A DNA stretch of 5,323 nt from CAZBSE01 sp964561115 (GCA_964561115.1 CAZLOE010000047.1:1-5323), one strand, 5' to 3'. Counted from the first letter of the stretch, positions 1 to 5,140 are shown. The notes: generated by a model from the letters alone, not told the origin. Made by a program: numbers and translations.

Positions 1-43
1 TAGCCGGACCACCTATGGTCAGGACAAAAATTTTAGATATTTA

Positions 44-52
44 TGCTATAAA
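44..52 (+). promoter_or_regulatory. Possible extended -10 promoter for the DUF3566 gene
   Basis: TG at 44-45, one base, then TATAAA at 47-52 resembles an extended -10 element about 50 bp ahead of the DUF3566 start. The only -35 candidate is AGGACA at 21-26, with a poor 20-bp spacer. In DNA this AT-rich such matches arise by chance. The gene may instead be read through from upstream (gyrA in the usual arrangement). Confidence 0.3.
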
Positions 53-101
53 AAAGATATTATTTTGAATAGCTAATAGCTTATATGTTCAAGGAGAAAA
101 T

Positions 102-506
102 ATGGATGTTGAGAGGAAAGTATTAAGAAGTATAAGTGAGCTTTCGATGTTCAAGTACCTGCTGGTTTTTTATTTAATATTCTTCATCATATCTGTTATT
201 CTGATGGGAATATTGGGGCTTATTGCCTGGCTAAGCATTTCTTCCCTTGGCCTTGATATAAACAGGATTTTGGCAAGTTTAGGTCTCGGTAACATCACCT
301 TCTTAGATAATCTTAATTTAATGGGCGGGGGAGTCGTAGCTGTTCTCATATTTATAGGAAGCGGTCTGGTCGCTTCAGTCTTTTATGCTGCTGTCGGGAC
401 TCTGGCTGTATGGATAATGAATGTTGTTTTAAAGATCATTGGCGGAGTGGAACTGAGATTTTTTATGAAGAAGGAAAAAGAAGTAAGCCCCAAGGGATCA
501 AAGTAG
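102..506 (+). CDS. DUF3566 family transmembrane protein
   Basis: A 134-residue membrane protein whose biochemical role is unknown. A short N-terminal tail (about 1-15, with a SELSMFK segment) leads into a first hydrophobic block (about 17-49). A small loop with F67 follows, then a second hydrophobic block (about 77-112) ending in a conserved-looking N107..IIGGVE segment and a charged cytoplasmic tail (121-134). Two helices with an N-x(n)-GGVE end is the pattern of the DUF3566 family, and the length fits the bare domain; many actinobacterial members carry an extra disordered N-terminus that is absent here. The start is set by AAGGAG at 91-96, five bases before the ATG. Position supports the call: in Actinomycetota DUF3566 genes lie between gyrA and tRNA-Ile/tRNA-Ala, and both tRNAs follow here. 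Their place beside gyrA suggests a housekeeping membrane role, but that is inference. Confidence 0.85.
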   Translation: MDVERKVLRSISELSMFKYLLVFYLIFFIISVILMGILGLIAWLSISSLGLDINRILASLGLGNITFLDNLNLMGGGVVAVLIFIGSGLVASVFYAAVGTLAVWIMNVVLKIIGGVELRFFMKKEKEVSPKGSK

Positions 507-558
507 GTATATTACTTTTTTAAATCAATTTAAAGTTATATACTGCCGTGCTTTTACC

Positions 559-587
559 TTGACAAAAATATATTAAATTGTTATTTT
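559..587 (+). promoter_or_regulatory. Promoter of the tRNA-Ile/tRNA-Ala unit
   Basis: TTGACA at 559-564 matches the -35 consensus exactly. A 17-bp spacer leads to TATTTT at 582-587, a 4/6 match to the -10 box. Transcription would start near 594, about 17 bp before the mature tRNA-Ile, which is a normal leader for a tRNA precursor. It suggests the tRNAs have their own sigma-A-type promoter rather than depending on DUF3566 transcription. Confidence 0.65.
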
Positions 588-610
588 GACCTCTGTTAAA
601 AATTCGGACA

Positions 611-687
611 GGGCCTATAGCTCAGCTGGTTAGAGCGCATCCCTGATAAGGATGAGGCCTCTGGTTCGAGTCCAGATAGGCCCACCA
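611..687 (+). tRNA. trnI: tRNA-Ile (anticodon GAU)
   Basis: The full cloverleaf can be drawn. The acceptor stem GGGCCTA (611-617) pairs with TAGGCCC (677-683). The D arm is GCTC/GAGC, and the anticodon stem CATCC/GGATG encloses the loop CTGATAA with anticodon GAT at 645-647. The T arm is TCTGG-TTCGAGT-CCAGA. The discriminator is A684 and CCA is encoded at 685-687. The GAU anticodon reads isoleucine AUC/AUU codons. It lies 14 bp before tRNA-Ala, almost certainly in one precursor transcript. This Ile-Ala pair is often found in rRNA spacers, but no rRNA flanks it here. Confidence 0.98.
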
Positions 688-701
688 GTATATCAATTTG
701 T

Positions 702-777
702 GGGGGTGTAGCTCAGCTGGGAGAGCGCCTGCCTTGCAAGCAGGAGGTCAGCGGTTCGATCCCGCTCATCTCCACCA
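702..777 (+). tRNA. trnA: tRNA-Ala (anticodon UGC)
   Basis: The acceptor stem GGGGGTG (702-708) pairs with CATCTCC (767-773) with two G-U pairs. The D arm is GCTC/GAGC, and the anticodon stem CCTGC/GCAGG encloses the loop CTTGCAA with anticodon TGC at 735-737. The T arm is AGCGG-TTCGATC-CCGCT. The discriminator is A774 and CCA is encoded at 775-777. The UGC anticodon reads alanine GCN codons. It follows tRNA-Ile at 14 bp and should be processed from the same precursor. No clear terminator follows within the 70 bp before the convergent Rrf2 gene. Confidence 0.98.
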
Positions 778-847
778 GAAGTAAGTTGATGTCTAATAAA
801 CAAATAAGGGATATGCTTACAGATAATTTTAAAGTTAATGGTACTTG

Positions 848-1273
848 CTATTGTTTAGAAGCCAATTGTTTATGTTTTCCCAGCATATCCTTCAGGGTGA
901 TAGACTCAAATACATTATAAAACTGCCTGCTTGCTTTTTCCCATATCTTACGGGCCGCGCAGTTTTTGGACCTATAACATATCTCGGGGCTTTTGATGCA
1001 TTCGGCAATATCAAGTGTTCCCTCTACTGTTGTTAAGATCTCGCTTAACTTTATTTTTTCGGGAGGTCTTGCCAGGAAATATCCCCCGTGCGACCCGCGG
1101 GTGGATTTAATAAGGCCTGCGACCTTTAGCGGTATTATAAGCTGACCGAGATATTTAAGAGATATATCCTGTGAACTACTGATATCTTTTAAAAGTACAG
1201 GGCCGGTATTATACCTAAGAGAAAGCTCCAACATCAATCTGGTACTGTATCTTCCTCTTGTAGATAATTTCAT
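848..1273 (-). CDS. Rrf2-family transcriptional regulator with IscR-type cysteine triad
   Basis: A 141-residue DNA-binding protein. The N-terminus (MKLSTRGRYSTRLMLEL) and the winged-helix region ending in RGSHGGYFLARPPEKIKLSEIL (about 60-80) are diagnostic of Rrf2/IscR proteins. A triad C92-x6-C99-x5-C105 follows, in the segment C..SPEIC.RSKNC..RKIW, which in this family ligates an Fe-S cluster. The C-terminal ESITLKDML is also typical. The cysteines suggest it senses Fe-S, iron, oxygen or nitric oxide status rather than acting like cluster-free CymR. No isc, suf or cys gene is visible beside it, so its regulon cannot be read from context. The ATG at 1273-1271 gives the standard family N-terminus, although the ribosome binding site is weak. 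It is divergent from the 161-residue membrane protein and convergent with the tRNAs. The palindrome at 1347-1369 overlaps its likely promoter, suggesting autoregulation. Confidence 0.93.
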   Translation of the reverse strand: MKLSTRGRYSTRLMLELSLRYNTGPVLLKDISSSQDISLKYLGQLIIPLKVAGLIKSTRGSHGGYFLARPPEKIKLSEILTTVEGTLDIAECIKSPEICYRSKNCAARKIWEKASRQFYNVFESITLKDMLGKHKQLASKQ

Positions 1274-1324
1274 ATCTTGATCTTATTGTTGTTCTTTTTT
1301 ATTTTAATTATTATTATTGCTATC

Positions 1325-1353
1325 ATATTAATAGAATTACTTTATTTTGTAAA
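1325..1353 (-). promoter_or_regulatory. Likely promoter of the Rrf2 regulator gene
   Basis: On the minus strand TTTACA (1353-1348) serves as a -35 box (5/6 match). A 17-bp spacer leads to TAATAT (1330-1325) as -10 (4/6). The transcript would start near 1318, leaving about 45 bases of leader before the ATG at 1273. The -35 box lies inside the left arm of the palindrome at 1347-1369, so a protein bound there would block RNA polymerase. Confidence 0.5.
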
Positions 1354-1369
1354 ATTTTAGTTTTTACAA
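1347..1369. promoter_or_regulatory. Perfect 23-bp palindrome, candidate Rrf2 operator
   Basis: TTGTAAAA (1347-1354), seven bases, then TTTTACAA (1362-1369): eight of eight arm positions pair. The size and two-fold symmetry fit the 23-25 bp operators bound by Rrf2-family dimers, and the site covers the -35 box of the adjacent Rrf2 gene. It lies 66 bp ahead of the divergent gene start at 1435, so both genes could be controlled. The sequence is AT-rich and does not match the E. coli IscR type 1 or NsrR consensus as I recall them, so the identification rests on position and symmetry. Confidence 0.5.
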
Positions 1370-1434
1370 CAGGTATACGAGTGCTGCGATTTCTGTTAGA
1401 ATATTTAAATATTGACCAGGGAGATTAAAAAAGA

Positions 1435-1920
1435 GTGGCTAATACGTGGCTTGAAATATTTTTAGGTAAGATAGGGAAATATATTATTATTTTTTTTTCC
1501 AGGTATTATTACTATATTATCCCGTTCATAATCGCATACGGAATTTTTATGGCCTTATCTTCTTATAATTTTAGAAGAATTGAAAAGAAAGTTGACCTGG
1601 AGATATTAAATCAGTCTAAAAAAATCTTAAAAGAAGTTCAGGATATCAATTATGTAGATCTGGTTGAAAGAATAAAGATCCCATGGAAAAAGATGGTAAA
1701 GTCTTATTCTTTTTTCCCATATATATCACAGGAATCTGGTTTATGGGTGAGGAAAACTAATCCATTGGTAGTAAGGGATAACATTATGCAGGATGAGAAA
1801 AAAATAAGGCTGGTCCTGGAAAGAAATGGTATTTACAATTTCCAGGATAAATCGATTGAGCCGAGAAATCTGTATACAGAAAGTATCCACAGGATCACCA
1901 GAAGAAAAGATTTCAAGTGA
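1435..1920 (+). CDS. Unrecognised membrane-anchored protein, 161 residues
   Basis: I do not recognise the family. A hydrophobic, tyrosine-rich segment (about 15-43, including the run YYYY at 24-27) should form one membrane anchor. A charged, probably helical stretch follows (about 46-80, rich in K, E and L), then a basic soluble tail ending RRKDFK. There is no cleavable signal-peptide pattern and no cysteine or catalytic motif. The GTG start is the only reasonable one: an in-frame TAA lies at 1426-1428, the next in-frame ATG is at codon 39 inside the hydrophobic segment, and AGGGAG at 1418-1423 lies 11 bases upstream, a little far but usable. It is divergent from the Rrf2 gene and shares the control region with the palindrome at 1347-1369, so it may be a target of that regulator. 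Its stop is 2 bp from the stop of the convergent PTS permease. Confidence 0.7.
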   Translation: MANTWLEIFLGKIGKYIIIFFSRYYYYIIPFIIAYGIFMALSSYNFRRIEKKVDLEILNQSKKILKEVQDINYVDLVERIKIPWKKMVKSYSFFPYISQESGLWVRKTNPLVVRDNIMQDEKKIRLVLERNGIYNFQDKSIEPRNLYTESIHRITRRKDFK

Positions 1921-1922
1921 TT

Positions 1923-3224
1923 TTATAAGAACAGATTAAATATAGGCTGTATGATTTTAAGCAGAATCCAGAAAAATATATTTGAACTGCTGCCGATAGC
2001 TGAAAGTCTTTTGTAGCCTTCAATCAGTTTCATATCATATTTTAGAAAAAAGTCCGTAAACAAGCGGCCCATATCGGTTGTTATCCAGAGGACTACGGGT
2101 ATTATGATCACTGCCGTAATAAAACTTCTGAATAAGTCTCCCCTGGAAGGAATTATTATCCACAGCAGTATAAAGGGGATTATTATGAGGTCAGCATCTG
2201 GGAGTACTGCATTGCCCGGAAGTACAGTTGATATATAAACTGTAAGGGGGATGATAATAACTGATAGAGCAATAACGGAAGGCTGCCCCACCAGGATTAT
2301 AGGGTCCAGTCCGATATATATTTCTCTTTTTGTGATTTTTCGCCTGATAAATTCTTTTATTCCATAAACCGTGGGGATAAGACCTGTTAAGAGGATGTTA
2401 ACTGCCCTGGGCATTAGTATCATTATAATAGATAAAGCCAGGCCTCTTGACAGAGCATAGAGAAGGTTTGGAAATGGATTTGAGAGAAGTTCCCTGTATT
2501 TTGTGATCAGGCCGATTATAAATCCTAAAATAAAGCCCATTATGATAGGTTCAGAAACGATACCAAGCTTGTACCGTATCTTCTCATAGGAGATATGGAT
2601 TTTTTTAATAAGCGGTATCTTGCTGAAGATGATATTGAACAGATGCGAAACAGGTGCCCAGCAGATAGTGTGAGCCTGAGGATTGGAAATACCGCTGAGG
2701 CCGAAATAACTCTCGGTATATACTGCATATATATCTGATAATACAAAAGTTATAACAGCGATTATTAATGCGATCAATATTCCAAACCATTTTATTTCTG
2801 TAATAGAAAATATTACAGAGCCAACCAGCAGGAAGCTCCAGTAATTCCAGAGGTCTATATTTATGGTTCTTGTAAACCTCAGAGAGAGCATGACAATATT
2901 TAAAATAAAAACAGCAATTATTATCTGAAAGATTATAGGAGAGTTAAGAATAACGGCTTTAGATACCAGCCAACCTGCATCAATAGTCTCAAATTCCTTA
3001 GGGGAATTTGCCAGTATAGTATTTATAATGGGTTCAAAGAAATTAACAAAAATGGTCAGCAGTATTGAAACGCCAGTAAGGCCGATAAAAATAAATATAC
3101 AGTTCTTTAAATTTTTAAGAGGTTTTCTTTCTACAATAAGGCTTAGTATCAGTAATAAGAACGGGACTATTATTACCGGTCCCAGTTCTATTATATAATC
3201 CAAAGTTCTGTATGCAGCAGGCAT
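1923..3224 (-). CDS. PTS EIIC permease, galactitol family (GatC-like)
   Basis: A 433-residue polytopic inner-membrane permease matching the galactitol-specific EIIC family; E. coli GatC, from memory, is about 450 residues. In order: ELGP (13-16) opening the first helix, DAGW (82-85), TRTINIDLWNYW (118-129; GatC has TRVVNVDIWNIW), a SKIPLIKKI..S.EKIR.KLG..SEP segment (201-226), GLDPIILVGQPSV (305-317), LPGNAVLP..DL (335-346) and RGDLFRS (361-367). EIIC subunits carry a polyol or sugar across the membrane while the partner EIIB phosphorylates it. No EIIA, EIIB, HPr or polyol-phosphate dehydrogenase is visible, so the substrate is unknown and galactitol should not be assumed. Where GatC has histidines in IPHG and LLGHTAV, this protein has NPQA (181-184) and LVGQPSV. 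The ATG at 3224 has no good ribosome binding site (AAACTTTTTTT precedes it); TTG at codon 8 is an alternative. Divergent from DUF3786. Confidence 0.88.
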   Translation of the reverse strand: MPAAYRTLDYIIELGPVIIVPFLLLILSLIVERKPLKNLKNCIFIFIGLTGVSILLTIFVNFFEPIINTILANSPKEFETIDAGWLVSKAVILNSPIIFQIIIAVFILNIVMLSLRFTRTINIDLWNYWSFLLVGSVIFSITEIKWFGILIALIIAVITFVLSDIYAVYTESYFGLSGISNPQAHTICWAPVSHLFNIIFSKIPLIKKIHISYEKIRYKLGIVSEPIIMGFILGFIIGLITKYRELLSNPFPNLLYALSRGLALSIIMILMPRAVNILLTGLIPTVYGIKEFIRRKITKREIYIGLDPIILVGQPSVIALSVIIIPLTVYISTVLPGNAVLPDADLIIIPFILLWIIIPSRGDLFRSFITAVIIIPVVLWITTDMGRLFTDFFLKYDMKLIEGYKRLSAIGSSSNIFFWILLKIIQPIFNLFL

Positions 3225-3256
3225 AAAAAAAGTTTTAAATTTTTAATGATGATATA

Positions 3257-3278
3257 TTATACTTATTATTTAGTATAA
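3257..3278. promoter_or_regulatory. Palindrome of two facing -10-like boxes between permease and DUF3786 genes
   Basis: TTATACT (3257-3263), eight bases, then AGTATAA (3272-3278) is a perfect 7-bp inverted repeat. Each arm contains TATACT, a 5/6 match to a -10 box: one reads right toward the DUF3786 start (3294), the other left toward the permease start (3224). The two genes are only 69 bp apart, so their promoters must lie in or around this stretch. The -35 boxes are weak on both sides. It may be overlapping promoters, an operator, or both. Confidence 0.4.
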
Positions 3279-3293
3279 AAAAAAGGAACTATT

Positions 3294-3962
3294 ATGAACA
3301 GATTTAGTATCGACCTGCCTTCTGAAAAGATCAAATATATCAATAAGAGCAGGGATAATTTTAAAAAATTATATAACCAGATGTTTGAAGAGCTGTCAAG
3401 CAGAGATATAAACGACATTTTAAAAAAAACAAAATCACATCTTTTAGATAATAAAAAGATCAACCTGCACTTTTTTAAAAGGGAGATCATAGTTGATTTA
3501 AATAAAAATATTATTTATTACACCGGAAAGAAAAAATCAGGCACAGGAGAAGATCTGGATAAATATTCATCTTCTATTGTCTTGCATTATCTTCTTAATG
3601 CAGATGGCACTCCGCTTTCAGGGAGCTGGATATCTTACCGGGAGCTTCCCGGAGGGCTTTTTTACTGGCAGACGATTCCCGGAGTACTGGAAATCCTGGT
3701 AAAAAAATATGGGAGTAGCGGAGAGAGCTTTTTGAAAAAAGCACTTGAGATCGGCGGTGAAAAATATACCGGATTTAAATTCGGATCGGTTATTTATCCC
3801 TTTAAAATGTTTCCTGTTCTTTTGATTCTTGACGAGGAAAGTGAAGAGTTTGGAGCAGGCGCCAGAGTGTTATTCGACAGGAGCGCTGCCCATTATTTAA
3901 AGACCTATGTGGTCAAGCTGATTGTGATCTATACGGTAAATAAGCTCTGCAGAGCTGAATAA
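3294..3962 (+). CDS. DUF3786 domain-containing protein
   Basis: A 222-residue soluble protein with no signal peptide or membrane segment. The C-terminal two thirds match DUF3786: an ILVLHYLL-like helix (SIVLHYLLNADGTPL, about 94-108), the hallmark SWISYRELPGG (111-121), then YPFKMFPVLLILDEESEEFGAGARVLFDRSAAHYL (168-202, key residues P174, D180, E185, F194, D195, H200, Y201). The family has no known biochemical function and is, to my knowledge, found mainly in strict anaerobes, sometimes fused to a ferredoxin-type [4Fe-4S] domain or near corrinoid and C1 genes. There is no Fe-S domain here: the only cysteine is C219, and the N-terminal 90 residues are lysine-rich and helical. The start is supported by AAGGA (3283-3287) six bases before the ATG. 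It is divergent from the PTS permease; the next gene is more than 250 bp away, so it is probably monocistronic. Confidence 0.82.
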   Translation: MNRFSIDLPSEKIKYINKSRDNFKKLYNQMFEELSSRDINDILKKTKSHLLDNKKINLHFFKREIIVDLNKNIIYYTGKKKSGTGEDLDKYSSSIVLHYLLNADGTPLSGSWISYRELPGGLFYWQTIPGVLEILVKKYGSSGESFLKKALEIGGEKYTGFKFGSVIYPFKMFPVLLILDEESEEFGAGARVLFDRSAAHYLKTYVVKLIVIYTVNKLCRAE

Positions 3963-4146
3963 TATGATTTTATTTAAGTACTTTAAAAAACACTTATAAA
4001 AAAAGTTGTAAAATATTTTTCTGTTTATAAACTTATGGTAATAATATTGTATTTAGAAATAAAATGTGATAAAAAAGTTCCTGGCCCTTTTTATCGTATT
4101 AGATTATGCAGAGTTTATTAGCGGGAAGCAAAATAATAGTCGATGG

Positions 4147-4174
4147 GTTTCTATATTCAAATAGTAATAGAAAC
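4147..4174. promoter_or_regulatory. Inverted repeat in the leader of the C_GCAxxG_C_C gene
   Basis: GTTTCTAT (4147-4154), twelve bases, then ATAGAAAC (4167-4174) pairs perfectly over 8 bp. It ends 46 bp before the ATG at 4221. A second smaller inverted repeat, GACAA-N5-TTGTC (4178-4192), follows after three bases. As DNA these could be operators; as RNA two stem-loops ahead of the ribosome binding site. There is no U-run after either, so they are not ordinary terminators. Confidence 0.4.
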
Positions 4175-4210
4175 ATAGACAAATTTGTTGTCGTTTTATA
4201 AGAATGTTAT

Positions 4211-4216
4211 GGAGGT
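4211..4216 (+). promoter_or_regulatory. Ribosome binding site that decides the start of the C_GCAxxG_C_C gene
   Basis: GGAGGT at 4211-4216 is a near-perfect anti-16S match four bases before the ATG at 4221. The same frame is open upstream to a TTG at 4185 and has an ATG at 4209. Neither has a comparable site, and this one lies inside that extension. Translation should therefore start at 4221. Confidence 0.85.
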
Positions 4217-4220
4217 TTCA

Positions 4221-4781
4221 ATGGACAAGGAAAAAATGATGCAGATCGCTTTTGAAAATGGCTCAAAGTGTGAGCGGGATTATCGTAGCTGTAACCAGTG
4301 TACAATAGCTGCTATCCAGGATGCTCTTGGAATAAGAAATGATTGTCTGTATAAAGCAGGAAGTGGTCTCGCTGGAGGGCTTGGAGAGTGTACTGACGGT
4401 GTCTGTGGTGGTTATTCAGGTGGTGCTATGATGATCAGCCTATTTTTTGGAAGAACAAGGAAGGAAGAAGGTTCAGAAAAAGGAAGGGCGGATAAACATG
4501 TTTCATTAAATCTTACGGCTGCCCTGCACGATAAATTTATAGAGAAATATGGGAGTGTCATCTGTGCCTGTGTGCAGGAGAAGATTTTGGGCAGGTCTTT
4601 TGATTTTAGAAGTTCTAAGGAAAAAGAGCAATTCAGAGAAGCTGGAGCACATGATATAGACAAATGTTGTGCTGCTGTGGGAAACGGAGCCAGGTGGACT
4701 GTGGAAATTATTCTTGATGAAATGGAAAAAAGAGGTCTTACCCTTGAAGATCTGAGAAAATTTATATATATAGAAAAATAG
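4221..4781 (+). CDS. C_GCAxxG_C_C family putative redox-active protein
   Basis: A 186-residue soluble protein counted from the ATG at 4221. It belongs to the cysteine-rich C_GCAxxG_C_C family, thought to be redox-active or metal-binding; no reaction is established. Ten cysteines are visible: C17, C24 and C27 (C-N-Q-C before an AAIQDALGI helix), C42, C57 and C62 in GECTDGVCGGYSGGAMM (55-71), C115 and C117 in VICACVQEKILG, and C149/C150 in DKCCAAVGNGARW. The central block is the family signature, here CGG..GGA rather than CGA..GA. The glycine-rich stretch 48-55 (SGLAGGLG) before the signature is also typical. The lysine-rich segment 79-92 (RTRKEEGSEKGRAD) looks like an insertion between core helices. 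It has its own leader with two inverted repeats and may be cotranscribed with the small ORF 35 bp downstream. Family members are common in anaerobes, which fits the other genes. Confidence 0.88.
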   Translation: MDKEKMMQIAFENGSKCERDYRSCNQCTIAAIQDALGIRNDCLYKAGSGLAGGLGECTDGVCGGYSGGAMMISLFFGRTRKEEGSEKGRADKHVSLNLTAALHDKFIEKYGSVICACVQEKILGRSFDFRSSKEKEQFREAGAHDIDKCCAAVGNGARWTVEIILDEMEKRGLTLEDLRKFIYIEK

Positions 4782-4816
4782 AAAAGTGAGAAAATAAAAA
4801 ATAAAAGAGGCATATA

Positions 4817-4933
4817 ATGCCAGAAGTAAATAAAGAAAATAATAGGTTTTATTCAGGAGTTAAACAATTATCTGAACTATTTTATATCAAAGGTTATACG
4901 AAGCTTGGCTGGTCAGGATTTATCCCTCTATAA
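4817..4933 (+). CDS. Small ORF, 38 residues, unrecognised
   Basis: An ATG-to-TAA reading frame encoding a basic, aromatic-rich 38-residue peptide that begins MPEVNKENNRFYSG and ends KLGWSGFIPL. I do not recognise it. AGAGG at 4806-4810 lies six bases before the ATG, a plausible ribosome binding site, and the gene starts 35 bp after the C_GCAxxG_C_C stop, so it could be the second gene of that transcript. There is no membrane segment and no cysteine. The abrupt end after a folded-looking GYTKLGWSGFIPL suggests it may instead be the surviving front of a truncated gene; downstream DNA shows no continuation in another frame. The length is too short for coding statistics to settle. Confidence 0.4.
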   Translation: MPEVNKENNRFYSGVKQLSELFYIKGYTKLGWSGFIPL

Positions 4934-5005
4934 GCAATCTCACGAGCTGACATTATATAATTTTAAATATTTAAACATTTCATCTTGAAATAATTTTAAT
5001 ATTAA

Positions 5006-5140
5006 TTAGAAATTTACTATATGCAAATCCTCATTTCTAACCTGGTAAATACCAACTAACTCATCTTTGAACCAGAACTTGATCTCTACCATTCCAGATC
5101 TAAGATACGGAACAATACGAAGACCAACCTTATCACTCCT
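5006..5140 (-). pseudogene. Possible C-terminal remnant of a decayed gene
   Basis: Read on the minus strand, 44 codons are open from just after a TAA (5143-5141) to a TAA at 5008-5006. The peptide includes DKVGLRIVPYLRSGMVEIKF and then WFKDELVGIYQVRNEDLHIV. It alternates charged and hydrophobic residues like a small beta-barrel and does not look like random AT-rich translation. No start codon sits behind a ribosome binding site in frame: AAAGGAG at 5142-5136 leads only to out-of-frame GTG or TTG codons. The shape is reminiscent of the C-terminal beta-barrel tail of DDE integrase or transposase proteins, but this is a guess from style with no motif to confirm it. It could also be a very small gene starting at ATG 5092 (28 residues). 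Confidence 0.35.

Noticed and set aside
3..76. Possible tail of an upstream gene such as gyrA
   Set aside because: Two frames are open to stops at 66-68 and 74-76, but neither short translation is recognisable and the expected gyrA end may lie wholly upstream.
507..545. Possible terminator after the DUF3566 gene (TTTAAA-TCAA-TTTAAA)
   Set aside because: The stem is entirely A/T, contains no GC pair and has no U-run after it.
845..1036. Plus-strand ORF of 63 codons
   Set aside because: It lies entirely opposite the Rrf2 gene, has no ribosome binding site, and the minus-strand product is unmistakable.
2540..2790. Two minus-strand ORFs in other frames inside the permease gene
   Set aside because: They overlap the GatC-like coding sequence on the same strand and their translations show no family resemblance.
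3266..3490. Minus-strand ORF of 74 codons opposite the start of the DUF3786 gene
   Set aside because: Its low-complexity L/F/S composition is the shadow of lysine-rich coding on the plus strand, and it would span the control region.
3963..4020. AAGTACTT palindrome and A/T-rich repeats after the DUF3786 gene as a terminator
   Set aside because: The arms are short and AT-only and do not sit before a clean T-run.
4035..4121. Plus-strand 28-codon ORF containing CDKKVPGPFYRIRLC
   Set aside because: It looks mildly protein-like but has no ribosome binding site, no recognised relative, and is too short to support.
4185..4220. TTG start that would add 12 residues to the C_GCAxxG_C_C protein
   Set aside because: A strong GGAGGT site lies inside the extension, directly ahead of the ATG at 4221, and nothing comparable precedes the TTG.
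4412..4813. Minus-strand ORF of 133 codons opposite the C_GCAxxG_C_C gene
   Set aside because: It is antisense to a gene with a clear family signature; its serine/leucine-rich product is typical of a shadow frame and it has no convincing start site.
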